Below are positions 1 to 6,968 of a stretch of DNA of 64,000 nucleotides, piece by piece; position 1 is the first letter of the stretch, and each line of letters begins with the position of its first letter. Position numbers and translations under genes: made by a program. Under the pieces are notes generated by a model. It was not told the DNA's origin and made no database searches. It worked only from the letters and a program-made list of their open reading frames with translations. Source of the DNA: Polynucleobacter sp. JS-Mosq-20-D10 (GTDB lineage: Bacteria > Pseudomonadota > Gammaproteobacteria > Burkholderiales > Burkholderiaceae); the NCBI RefSeq assembly GCF_018687755.1, contig NZ_CP061305.1, positions 991,099-1,055,098 on the forward strand, read 5' to 3'.

Positions 1-2
1 TG

Positions 3-320
3 ACAGATTTTCTGATGTGGCGAACTATTGAAGATGGTCTTGAGGTGGTTCAGTCAAAAGAATTCAAGCACTATCGTGTCAATACGCCTAACACCCATGG
101 TACTGGCTGCTCACTGTCATCTGCTATTGCTACTTACTTAGCAGACGGTCACGATCTTTCTCATGCTGTTGCTAAGGCAATTGCTTATGTTGAGGCGGGA
201 CTGGAGAAAGGGCGTTTCTTAAGTATTGGCGAAGGTCCAGGACCGTTATGGCATATGCATGATTTTTATCCGACTGCATTGCCAGAAGAAGAGGATAAGT
301 ATAAAAAAATGAAGAATTAG
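3..320 (+). CDS. thiD: Hydroxymethylpyrimidine (phosphate) kinase ThiD, C-terminal part (cut by window edge)
   Basis: The reading frame is open to the left edge, so only the last ~105 residues are visible. ThiD phosphorylates hydroxymethylpyrimidine and its monophosphate to give the pyrimidine half of thiamine. The visible part holds the family's C-terminal ribokinase-type signature NTHGTGCSLSSAIA, where the GTGC loop forms the anion hole and supplies the catalytic region. An acidic, lysine-rich tail ends the protein. Its stop overlaps the stop of the convergent thiE by 4 bases, so the thiamine genes meet tail to tail with no room for a terminator. The thiamine context and the signature make the call secure; the start lies outside the window. 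Confidence 0.93.
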   Translation, partial: TDFLMWRTIEDGLEVVQSKEFKHYRVNTPNTHGTGCSLSSAIATYLADGHDLSHAVAKAIAYVEAGLEKGRFLSIGEGPGPLWHMHDFYPTALPEEEDKYKKMKN

Positions 321-1243
321 GTTTTCATGAGTTCTTGCAGTCTCTTGACTGCTGCCTTTGTATCACTCGACCCATTGATTGCCCTGACAACCGCAACTGA
401 GCCAACGCCGCTTTGCGCTACTGCATGAATACTGCTTTCATCAATGCCACCAATAGCCACTAAAGGATAGTGACTCATCAATTGAGCGTATTTATATAAA
501 CGCCCTAAGCCTTGAGGAGCGGTGGCCATCTTCTTCAAATTGGTTGCAAAGACTGCACCCATAGCGATATAACTCGGGCAGAAACGATCTGCATAAACCA
601 TCTCAGCATAGCCGTGGGTACTTAGACCCAAGCGTAGGTCTGCAGATCGAATCGCGTCCAAATCTGCCACCTCTAGATCCTCTTGTCCTAGATGTACACC
701 GTAGGCATCAGCTTCAATCGCCTCTTGCCAATAATCATTAATAAAAAGTAAAGTCTTGCTGCCTTTAACTGCCTCAACAGATTGCACAATCTGCTTTCGG
801 ATGAGTCTGCGATCATCTGATTTTAGGCGCAGTTGCACCGTTGGTACTTCAGCCTCAATTGCACGCTTTACCCAATCAGCATCAGGCATTACGGCATATA
901 AACCCAAGCGCGGAGGACACTCCGGAAAAGCATTGGGATTCATGTTCCGCGTCCAAGGGAGCAAATCAAAATGCTCAGGTCTAGAAGGCCATTTCAGTGG
1001 ATTAAATCCACCGTCTTGGTGAACCATGCGTGACCAAGCCTTGCCTAATACTTTGGCATCACATTCGATAAAGCCCATCTCAATCGATGCAAGTGCGCCC
1101 GCTAATTCGTAATGATCTGTAGCATGTTCGTTATCAATTTTTGGCGGGGGCGATGACATGCTGTACGCTGGGATCGGTAAGCACACATCATCCTTTGCAT
1201 GGGCTGCAACAATTTGATCCGCAAGGTCGCGCACTAAGCTCAT
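317..1243 (-). CDS. thiE: Thiamine-phosphate synthase ThiE with a long N-terminal extension
   Basis: ThiE joins HMP-pyrophosphate and thiazole phosphate into thiamine phosphate. The catalytic TIM barrel occupies roughly residues 110-308 and shows the family motifs QLRLK, FINDYW, GVHLGQEDL, GLSTHGY, YIAMGAVFAT and AIGGI in the usual order. The protein is 308 residues, against about 210 for stand-alone ThiE. The extra ~110 N-terminal residues match no domain I recognise; they contain a proline-rich stretch (SSPPPK) and a segment rich in Trp and Pro. This is the last gene of the minus-strand thi operon, 12 bases after thiG. Function is secure; the role of the extension is unknown. Confidence 0.92.
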   Translation of the reverse strand: MSLVRDLADQIVAAHAKDDVCLPIPAYSMSSPPPKIDNEHATDHYELAGALASIEMGFIECDAKVLGKAWSRMVHQDGGFNPLKWPSRPEHFDLLPWTRNMNPNAFPECPPRLGLYAVMPDADWVKRAIEAEVPTVQLRLKSDDRRLIRKQIVQSVEAVKGSKTLLFINDYWQEAIEADAYGVHLGQEDLEVADLDAIRSADLRLGLSTHGYAEMVYADRFCPSYIAMGAVFATNLKKMATAPQGLGRLYKYAQLMSHYPLVAIGGIDESSIHAVAQSGVGSVAVVRAINGSSDTKAAVKRLQELMKT

Positions 1244-1255
1244 CTCAATGACGCT

Positions 1256-2074
1256 TTAACTTTGATGCCAAAAAGGCGTGCCAACTAGTGGCGTACTGGC
1301 TTGGGCGGAGTGTTGGGCTTTCATAGCTCCAGAGAGGTAGGCAGTTCGACCAGCATCGACTGACATCGCAAATGCTTTAGCCATCGCCACCGGGTCATCA
1401 GCTAGCGCAACGGCAGTATTGAGTAAAACGCCATCAAAGCCCCACTCCATCACACTGCATGCATGCGAGGGAAGGCCTAAACCAGCATCTATTAGGAGCG
1501 GAACCTTTAAACGGTCACGTAAGAGTTTCAATGCGTAAGGATTTAAAGGGCCCTGACCAGTACCAATCGGAGCAGCCCACGGCATCACCGCTTGGCATCC
1601 AACATCCACTAAGCGTTGACACAAAATCAGATCTTCGGTGCAATAAGGCAAGACCTTGAAACCATCTTTAATTAAAGTTTCTGCTGTAGAAACTAAACGT
1701 AGGGTATCGGGTTGTAAGGTGTAGTCATCGCCGATAAGCTCTAACTTAATCCAGCTAGTTTCAAAAACCTCGCGTGCCATCTGCGCAGTAGCGATCACCT
1801 CTTTAGGGCTGTGACATCCTGCGGTATTTGGTAAAACCGGTACAGCCATTTTCTTCAAGAGGTCCCAAAAACCGGAATGCGCTTCAGTGGTAGAAGTGCC
1901 TTGCCTACGCAGGCTTACTGTAATCATTCCAGGGTTAGATTGCTTCACAGCATTTTCCAAAACCTGTGGGGATGGATAACGCGAGGTCCCTAGTAATAAG
2001 CGACTAGCAAAGGACTCGCCATACAGCAACAATGGATCGGCCGTATTTAAAGAGTTTGGTAATGGGGCTGTCAT
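1256..2074 (-). CDS. thiG: Thiazole synthase ThiG
   Basis: ThiG condenses deoxyxylulose phosphate, the ThiS thiocarboxylate and dehydroglycine into the thiazole phosphate of thiamine. The protein has the ThiG TIM barrel: SRLLLGTSRYPS near the N-terminus, ITVSLRRQG, the WIKLELIGDD strand carrying the Schiff-base lysine, PYCTEDL, MPWAAPIGTG, and LLIDAGLGLPSHA with VLLNTAVA near the end. I place the start at the ATG at 2074 rather than the in-frame TTG nine bases upstream; neither has a clear Shine-Dalgarno sequence. It sits between thiS and thiE. ThiO, two genes upstream, would supply dehydroglycine, as in aerobic bacteria that lack ThiH. Confidence 0.96.
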   Translation of the reverse strand: MTAPLPNSLNTADPLLLYGESFASRLLLGTSRYPSPQVLENAVKQSNPGMITVSLRRQGTSTTEAHSGFWDLLKKMAVPVLPNTAGCHSPKEVIATAQMAREVFETSWIKLELIGDDYTLQPDTLRLVSTAETLIKDGFKVLPYCTEDLILCQRLVDVGCQAVMPWAAPIGTGQGPLNPYALKLLRDRLKVPLLIDAGLGLPSHACSVMEWGFDGVLLNTAVALADDPVAMAKAFAMSVDAGRTAYLSGAMKAQHSAQASTPLVGTPFWHQS

Positions 2075-2126
2075 GTGGATCAAATACTTTTATCGGGAAA
2101 TATTTCTTTATGTGTTCAATGCTAAA

Positions 2127-2324
2127 TTAGCCGCCAGTGACTGGCGCTATGACTTCCATCTCATCGCCTTCACGCAATACTTCTTCTGAATGTCTGGTCT
2201 TGGGAACAAATTCATAATTGACGGCAACAGCAAAGGGTGGTCTAGCATCGATGAGTAACAATACATCATCAATCGTGCTCTGATCCGGAACCTCTTTGGC
2301 AACTTGATTCACCATTATGCGCAT
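2127..2324 (-). CDS. thiS: Sulfur carrier protein ThiS
   Basis: This 65-residue ubiquitin-like protein carries the sulfur used for the thiazole ring. It ends in the diagnostic Gly-Gly (VTGG), which is adenylated and converted to a thiocarboxylate. The body contains the family pattern VAVNYEFVPKTRH...LREGDEMEVIAPVTGG in shortened form. The gene start overlaps the end of thiO by 10 bases, indicating translational coupling, and thiG follows. Size and ending fit ThiS, and the operon rules out MoaD. Confidence 0.95.
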   Translation of the reverse strand: MRIMVNQVAKEVPDQSTIDDVLLLIDARPPFAVAVNYEFVPKTRHSEEVLREGDEMEVIAPVTGG

Positions 2325-3466
2325 GTACTGAGCTCCTGGTCGGCAGAAGCTGTCACCTGAAGACCTAAGTCAACAGCCGTACTGCTAAACCCTGAATCTA
2401 ATACCTCTAATGCGCAATCTAGAATCGCCGGCGAGATCATGAAGCCATGACGATAGAGTCCATTGATCATCATCAGACCAGCTTGATTTGGTTTTCGATC
2501 AACAGTTATCTTCGGCAGATTATCTTTAAGCGTAGGACGACATTGTGTTGCCATCTCTAAAATACGCGCTTCAGCGAAGCCGCTATGGACTGTATAAACA
2601 GCACTGAGTAATTCCAGAGCGGAGCGCACGCTCATTGGGGAAAGATCTTCAGATTCAATTTCTGTTGCGCCAACAACGTAGACATCATCCTCTTTGGGGG
2701 CGATATAAATTGGATAGCGCGGATGGATTAGGCGAGTAGGTCGACGCAGTTTTACTTCAGGCGCATGCAAGCGAATAACTTCACCACGCACCCCTCGTAA
2801 ATCTTTAGAAGATCTACCAGCATCCCCCCAAGAAACCTTAGCACCAAGACCACGACAATCGATGACCCAATCGTAACCATTCTCTTTTGTACGAAGTAGC
2901 TCAGAATCAGCAGCTTGATTCCAATGACAAGGCACCTTCATTAAAGTCAGCTCAACTAATAAAGCCTCCAGTAGTTGGCGGTTATCGAGCTGGCCTTCAT
3001 TGGGAAGGTAGAGGCCTTGGGTAAAGCGCTCAGCAACACTAGGCTCGATTTCTGCAAGAGACTGACTATCCAAAGGAATCGGTTTAGACAGGGACTGATT
3101 TTGATCGCAATTTCTTTCTAGATGAGAGGCAAAGCGTTCTGCATCACTAGCATCTTGCCGATGCCATAAGATGAGTGTGCCATTCTGCTGAAAATACACC
3201 GGCTTCGCCAATTCATCGATGAGTTGTTTCCAGCGCGGCAGACTGTAAACACCCATACGTACAACGTTATCTTTTGTAATGGCCGACTCTGCCAATGGAG
3301 CTAACATAGCAGCCGCAATCCGAGCCGCCGCTGAGTTGCCATCCGAGCCACCTTTCTCAAACAGCTCTACCTGAGCACCTCGCTTAGCAAGTGCGACCGC
3401 TAGCAGCCGACCCATGAGGCCGGCGCCAACGATGGCGTATTTGCCGTTTGAGAATGCGTGACTCAC
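2315..3466 (-). CDS. thiO: Glycine oxidase ThiO
   Basis: This FAD-dependent D-amino-acid-oxidase-type enzyme oxidises glycine to the imine used by ThiG. It has an N-terminal dinucleotide-binding motif (AIVGAGLMGRLLAVALA), an acidic residue ending the second strand (ELFEK), and a C-terminal YRHGFMISP segment typical of glycine/sarcosine oxidases. At 383 residues it is the usual size. The start codon is GTG at 3466, directly after the thiC stop with no spacer, so it is probably translated by coupling. ThiO instead of the radical-SAM ThiH implies oxygen-dependent thiazole synthesis, fitting an aerobe. Confidence 0.93.
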   Translation of the reverse strand: MSHAFSNGKYAIVGAGLMGRLLAVALAKRGAQVELFEKGGSDGNSAAARIAAAMLAPLAESAITKDNVVRMGVYSLPRWKQLIDELAKPVYFQQNGTLILWHRQDASDAERFASHLERNCDQNQSLSKPIPLDSQSLAEIEPSVAERFTQGLYLPNEGQLDNRQLLEALLVELTLMKVPCHWNQAADSELLRTKENGYDWVIDCRGLGAKVSWGDAGRSSKDLRGVRGEVIRLHAPEVKLRRPTRLIHPRYPIYIAPKEDDVYVVGATEIESEDLSPMSVRSALELLSAVYTVHSGFAEARILEMATQCRPTLKDNLPKITVDRKPNQAGLMMINGLYRHGFMISPAILDCALEVLDSGFSSTAVDLGLQVTASADQELSTCA

Positions 3467-5404
3467 TTACTGATAAATCTCGCTACCGCGCTTACGAAAC
3501 TCAGCTGACATCTCTTCCATGCCTTTTGCTGGATCACTAGAGCCTTCTGCAGTAATCGGGATCACTTTCGACTTAGGATTGCCATCCGCATCTAATGTGG
3601 CAGCGTAGTCACGTACTTCTTGTGTGATCTTCATCGAGCAGAACTTCGGCCCACACATTGAGCAGAAATGCGCGATCTTCGCGCCTTCTGCAGGCAAGGT
3701 GGCATCGTGGTACTCACGGGCACGCTCAGGGTCTAGACCAAGATTAAATTGGTCTTCCCAGCGGAACTCGAAGCGGGCTTTAGATAAAGCGTTATCTCGC
3801 ACTTGAGCGCCTGGTAAACCTTTGGCCAAGTCTGCACCATGGGCTGCAATTTTGTAAGTGATGATGCCAGTTCGGACATCTTCTTTATCCGGCAAACCTA
3901 GATGCTCTTTTGGTGTGACATAGCAAAGCATCGCCGTGCCGTACCAACCAATTTGCGCAGCACCAATACCGCTGGTGATGTGATCATAACCAGGAGCGAT
4001 ATCGGTAATCAATGGTCCGAGAGTATAGAAGGGTGCTTCTAGACAGTGCTTTAATTCCTCGGTCATATTTTCTTCAATACGCTGCATTGGCACGTGACCA
4101 GGACCTTCAATCATGACTTGCACATCATGCTTCCAGGCTTTGGCAGTGAGTTCACCAAGGGTCCGAAGCTCACCAAACTGCGCGGCATCATTCGAGTCAG
4201 CAATGCAGCCAGGACGTAAGCCATCACCTAAGCTAAATGACACGTCATAGGCTTTCATAATTTCGCAAATCTCATCGAACTTGGTATAGAGGAAGTTTTC
4301 TTTATGATGAGCCAAGCACCACTTCGCCATGATGGATCCGCCTCGAGAGACGATGCCAGTAATGCGGTCAGCAGTTAAAGGTACATAGCGTAGTAATACG
4401 CCCGCATGAATGGTGAAGTAGTCGACACCTTGCTCAGCTTGTTCTATTAAGGTGTCGCGGAACATTTCCCAGGTGAGGTCTTCTGCAATACCGCCGGTCT
4501 TATCGAGCGCCTGGTAGATTGGAACTGTACCAATCGGAACTGGTGAGTTGCGAATAATCCACTCACGAGTTTCATGAATATGCTTTCCTGTAGAAAGATC
4601 CATGATCGTATCCGCACCCCAACGGATTGACCACACCATTTTTTCTACTTCTTCATTAATAGAAGAAGTCACAGCAGAGTTACCCAAGTTGCCGTTAATT
4701 TTCACGCGGAAGTTACGACCAATAATCATTGGCTCCAGTTCAGGGTGATTAATGTTGGCTGGAATAATCGCACGACCGGCTGCGATTTCAGAGCGCACGA
4801 ATTCACCAGTAACGATGTCAGGAAGATTCGCACCGTAGCTCTTACCAGGGTGTTGCTTGAGCAGTTGTTTGTATTCAGGGTTCTTGCGCAATTGCTCAAG
4901 ACCCATGGATTCACGCAGAGCAACGTATTCCATTTCGGGAGTCACGATGCCTTTGCGGGCGTAATACATTTGGCTCACATTCTGCCCGGCTTTGGCAACA
5001 CGAGGAGGGTTAATATGGGCGAAACGCAAATTCTGCGTAGCCGCATCTTGTGAGCGGGCAACACCGTACTCAGAGCTTGGTCCGGCTAACTGAACTGTGT
5101 CACCACGTTCTTCGATCCAGTTTTTGCGCAATAAAGGTAAGCCTTTTTCAAGATTGATTACGATCTCTGGGTCACTGTAAGGGCCTGATGTGTCATAAAC
5201 CGGCACAGGGGGATTGGAAACCATTTCTTCACCAACGCGGGTTGATAATTGCTCAATCATACGAATCGGCGCTTTGATATCTGGACGTGAGCCCTCTAGG
5301 TAGGTTTTAGTAGAGGCGGGGTAGGCAAATTTTTGGCCAAAGTCTCGCTCTAAGCTTTTTAAGCTAGGAATTTCTTGTTTTGATTTTGTGTTGGTATCAC
5401 TCAT
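3467..5404 (-). CDS. thiC: Phosphomethylpyrimidine synthase ThiC
   Basis: ThiC is the radical-SAM enzyme that rearranges aminoimidazole ribotide into HMP phosphate. The sequence shows the ThiC core and the C-terminal cluster-binding motif CSMCGPKFCSM (CX2CX4C). I set the start at the ATG at 5404 (MSDTNTK), which has AGGAG six bases upstream. An ATG two codons earlier has AGGAG directly against it. A longer in-frame ATG at 5476 lies inside the TPP riboswitch core and is not a real start. The gene heads the operon thiC-thiO-thiS-thiG-thiE and is probably controlled by the riboswitch and a Shine-Dalgarno-masking hairpin at 5405-5433. Confidence 0.97.
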   Translation of the reverse strand: MSDTNTKSKQEIPSLKSLERDFGQKFAYPASTKTYLEGSRPDIKAPIRMIEQLSTRVGEEMVSNPPVPVYDTSGPYSDPEIVINLEKGLPLLRKNWIEERGDTVQLAGPSSEYGVARSQDAATQNLRFAHINPPRVAKAGQNVSQMYYARKGIVTPEMEYVALRESMGLEQLRKNPEYKQLLKQHPGKSYGANLPDIVTGEFVRSEIAAGRAIIPANINHPELEPMIIGRNFRVKINGNLGNSAVTSSINEEVEKMVWSIRWGADTIMDLSTGKHIHETREWIIRNSPVPIGTVPIYQALDKTGGIAEDLTWEMFRDTLIEQAEQGVDYFTIHAGVLLRYVPLTADRITGIVSRGGSIMAKWCLAHHKENFLYTKFDEICEIMKAYDVSFSLGDGLRPGCIADSNDAAQFGELRTLGELTAKAWKHDVQVMIEGPGHVPMQRIEENMTEELKHCLEAPFYTLGPLITDIAPGYDHITSGIGAAQIGWYGTAMLCYVTPKEHLGLPDKEDVRTGIITYKIAAHGADLAKGLPGAQVRDNALSKARFEFRWEDQFNLGLDPERAREYHDATLPAEGAKIAHFCSMCGPKFCSMKITQEVRDYAATLDADGNPKSKVIPITAEGSSDPAKGMEEMSAEFRKRGSEIYQ

Positions 5405-5433
5405 GTCCATCTCCTGACTGTTTTTAGATGGAC
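5405..5433 (-). promoter_or_regulatory. Hairpin that can mask the thiC ribosome-binding site
   Basis: On the minus strand a perfect 8-base inverted repeat, GTCCATCT (5433-5426) and AGATGGAC (5412-5405), encloses a 13-base loop. The 3' arm covers the last two bases of the AGGAG Shine-Dalgarno sequence and the whole spacer up to the ATG at 5404. The arrangement suits translational control by the TPP aptamer just upstream. The repeat is seen; the regulatory role is inferred. Confidence 0.6.
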
Positions 5434-5450
5434 GAAACCGGGTGACGGTC

Positions 5451-5550
5451 TGATGGAAAACTCCCCACGCCAGCATTACCTGGATCGGGTTATAGGGTCT
5501 TTCTCAGCGCCTCGTAGCAAAAAAACTCGAGGGCACCCCTGTTTCATCCT
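5451..5550 (-). promoter_or_regulatory. TPP riboswitch (thi box) upstream of thiC
   Basis: Read on the minus strand, this leader contains the conserved thiamine pyrophosphate aptamer elements in order: GGGGTGCCC, then GCTGAGA, then ACCC, then the 3' core GATCCAGGTAATGCTGGCG. Flanking GATGAAAC and GTTTTCCATC segments can form the closing P1 helix with a small bulge. It precedes thiC directly. TPP binding would be expected to repress the operon. The motif match is strong enough to call without covariance software. Confidence 0.95.
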
Positions 5551-5625
5551 TAGATGTTATTTAACCACGAAATGCCCTAAAGCTGGGTGATCAAAATCAA
5601 GCGCTTAAATCCAGTGTAGAGAGAT

Positions 5626-6477
5626 TTAGTCCGTCTTGGTATTGCGCAGAATGAAATCCGCAGTCACAAAGGCGGCATCGCTAGTAAATTCATCAGCCAA
5701 AATGCGGGCTGCAGCCTCTGAAAGCGAGATTTCAATAAAACCACTCACTTCTCCATCATGATTGGTAGGTGCAAAATTATCCGCCAGCTCTAGGTCATAA
5801 ATATAGAGCTGCTCATCATGAAAGCCTCGTCCCTGTATGGGGCGGCGCATATGTATGCGACCCACGGGATCAATGTGATCGGAAATCTGGGGTGGCACAC
5901 CCGCTTCTTCCCATAATTCTCTACGGGCATTAACCCGAGGGGTTTCATCCGCCCCAATACCCCCTGCTGCTAGGTTATCGAGACGGCCAGGGTCAGTAGA
6001 CTTGGTTTCACTACGTCGCCCAAGCCACAGATTACCGGCCTTGGTGTAGCCATTGATATGGGTTGCCATGCTGCGAAAGCCAAAAGCGCGGAAGGCAGAG
6101 CGTTCCAAGCGGAAGTATTCGTGACCATTTTGGTCAATCCAGGCGAAGTCCTCATTCCTCCACCCCGGAATCAGCCCGCCATGACGCATCCGATCGGCTA
6201 TTTTCGAGAGACTCTCGGAGAGTGCTAAGGGTTTTGCATTGTTAATTGTTAGGCGATCTTGGCCGAGTTCGACATGAGGTATCGGACTTTCCCCCAAAGA
6301 TTCTTGTAAATAGTTTGTGAAATCAGGGTCTAGGTACCCAATAACCTGTCCAGCCGTGTATCCACCCAAGAAATGGATAGGCAAGTAATCTGGTGGAGCG
6401 GGCCTTGCAGTATTTTGGAGTAATTCTTCTAGGGCGGCGATGGCGCTAGGTGTGAGCTTATTGTTGAGCTTATGCAT
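5626..6477 (-). CDS. Nudix hydrolase with N-terminal DUF4743-like domain (thiamine pyrophosphokinase-related type)
   Basis: Residues from about 170 hold a perfect Nudix box, GX5EX7REUXEEXGU, seen as GGIGADE followed by REL, WEEAGV. The preceding ~130 residues look like the DUF4743 domain that accompanies Nudix domains in the fungal TNR3/YJR142W group. Members of that group hydrolyse damaged (oxo or oxy) forms of thiamine diphosphate. The gene lies on the same strand as the thiC operon and immediately upstream of its riboswitch, which supports a thiamine-related role by context only. The start at 6477 has AAGG close by. Substrate is inferred. Confidence 0.8.
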   Translation of the reverse strand: MHKLNNKLTPSAIAALEELLQNTARPAPPDYLPIHFLGGYTAGQVIGYLDPDFTNYLQESLGESPIPHVELGQDRLTINNAKPLALSESLSKIADRMRHGGLIPGWRNEDFAWIDQNGHEYFRLERSAFRAFGFRSMATHINGYTKAGNLWLGRRSETKSTDPGRLDNLAAGGIGADETPRVNARRELWEEAGVPPQISDHIDPVGRIHMRRPIQGRGFHDEQLYIYDLELADNFAPTNHDGEVSGFIEISLSEAAARILADEFTSDAAFVTADFILRNTKTD

Positions 6478-6651
6478 GCCTTGAGTGTAAGAGAAATTAA
6501 AAAAACAATAAAAACTTATCTAAAAATCTATAAACAAATTTGAGTTGTCAATAATTTTTTACGCACATTTTTCTTTATAGGTAGATGCTCATAAATTAAG
6601 CAAGCTAGGTCACACTATACAAATCTGCGACTTACGAAAACTTTTGGGTAT
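6478..6651. other. AT-rich intergenic stretch with phased A-tracts and a -35-like hexamer
   Basis: There is no coding potential here. A-tracts centred near 6502, 6512, 6524 and 6533 recur at about 10-bp spacing, the pattern of intrinsically bent DNA. On the minus strand a perfect -35-like TTGACA (plus-strand 6546-6551) lies upstream of the Nudix gene, but I find no good -10 element at 16-18 bases, so the promoter call stays tentative. Confidence 0.4.
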
Positions 6652-6674
6652 TTATCCACACAAGCTGTGGATAA
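6652..6674. promoter_or_regulatory. Two inverted perfect consensus DnaA boxes
   Basis: TTATCCACA (6652-6660) and its exact reverse complement TGTGGATAA (6666-6674) are separated by 5 bases. Both match the 9-mer consensus bound by DnaA. As RNA the pair would also form a 9-bp hairpin 15 bases past the 3' end of tRNA-Arg, but no T-run follows on either strand, so a simple intrinsic terminator is unlikely. The sites are seen; DnaA binding is inferred. Confidence 0.6.
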
Positions 6675-6689
6675 GTTCTGATCGAGAAG

Positions 6690-6764
6690 TGGTCCCGCCG
6701 ACAGGAATCGAACCTGTATCCCACGCTTAGGAGGCATGTGCACTATCCATTGTGCTACGGCAAG
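6690..6764 (-). tRNA. tRNA-Arg (anticodon CCT)
   Basis: Read on the minus strand this folds as a cloverleaf: acceptor CTTGCCG with CGGCGGG (two G-U pairs), D stem GCAC/GTGC, anticodon stem CATGC/GCGTG around loop CTCCTAA, and T stem ACAGG/CCTGT around TTCGATT. The discriminator is A and CCA is encoded. Anticodon CCT reads AGG, so the isotype is arginine. The gene stands alone between the DnaA-box pair and the MFS operon. Confidence 0.95.
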
Positions 6765-6791
6765 ATTGAAAAAAAAGTAAAACGTTTTATA

Positions 6792-6815
6792 AAAAAGATG
6801 TTAAGGCAATCTTCA
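6792..6815 (-). terminator. Weak candidate terminator after the MFS operon
   Basis: On the minus strand AAGAT, a 9-base loop and ATCTT are followed by further T residues, just past the stop of the 44-residue ORF. The stem is only five pairs, so this is tentative. Confidence 0.3.
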
Positions 6816-6826
6816 TTATCCACCGA

Positions 6827-6961
6827 TTACCAGCCACACAGTGCCCACACTTGATTGGTGATTGCGACAGTCAACTCTGGTGCAAAGTATGTAGAGAAAA
6901 TAATTCCCAACATGACAACCGCCAGAGCAAACGAAACGAAGCGCGAAATAGAAATGGTCAT
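6827..6961 (-). CDS. Small single-pass membrane protein (44 aa) directly downstream of the MFS gene
   Basis: An ATG at 6961 opens a 44-codon frame ending in TAA at 6829-6827. Residues ~8-25 (FVSFALAVVMLGIIFSTY) form one clear hydrophobic helix after the short basic start MTISISR; the C-terminal part is polar with two Trp. It starts 7 bases after the MFS stop, suggesting co-transcription and coupled translation; no separate Shine-Dalgarno is obvious. It may be a small partner of the transporter, as short single-helix proteins are encoded after some MFS genes, but I cannot assign it to a family. The hydrophobic-helix pattern and position argue against chance. Confidence 0.5.
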   Translation of the reverse strand: MTISISRFVSFALAVVMLGIIFSTYFAPELTVAITNQVWALCGW

Positions 6962-6968
6962 TAAAAAA

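Noticed and set aside
6652..6689. Hairpin as intrinsic terminator of tRNA-Arg
   Set aside because: The stem is good but lacks a following T-run on the minus strand; exact DnaA-box identity explains it better.
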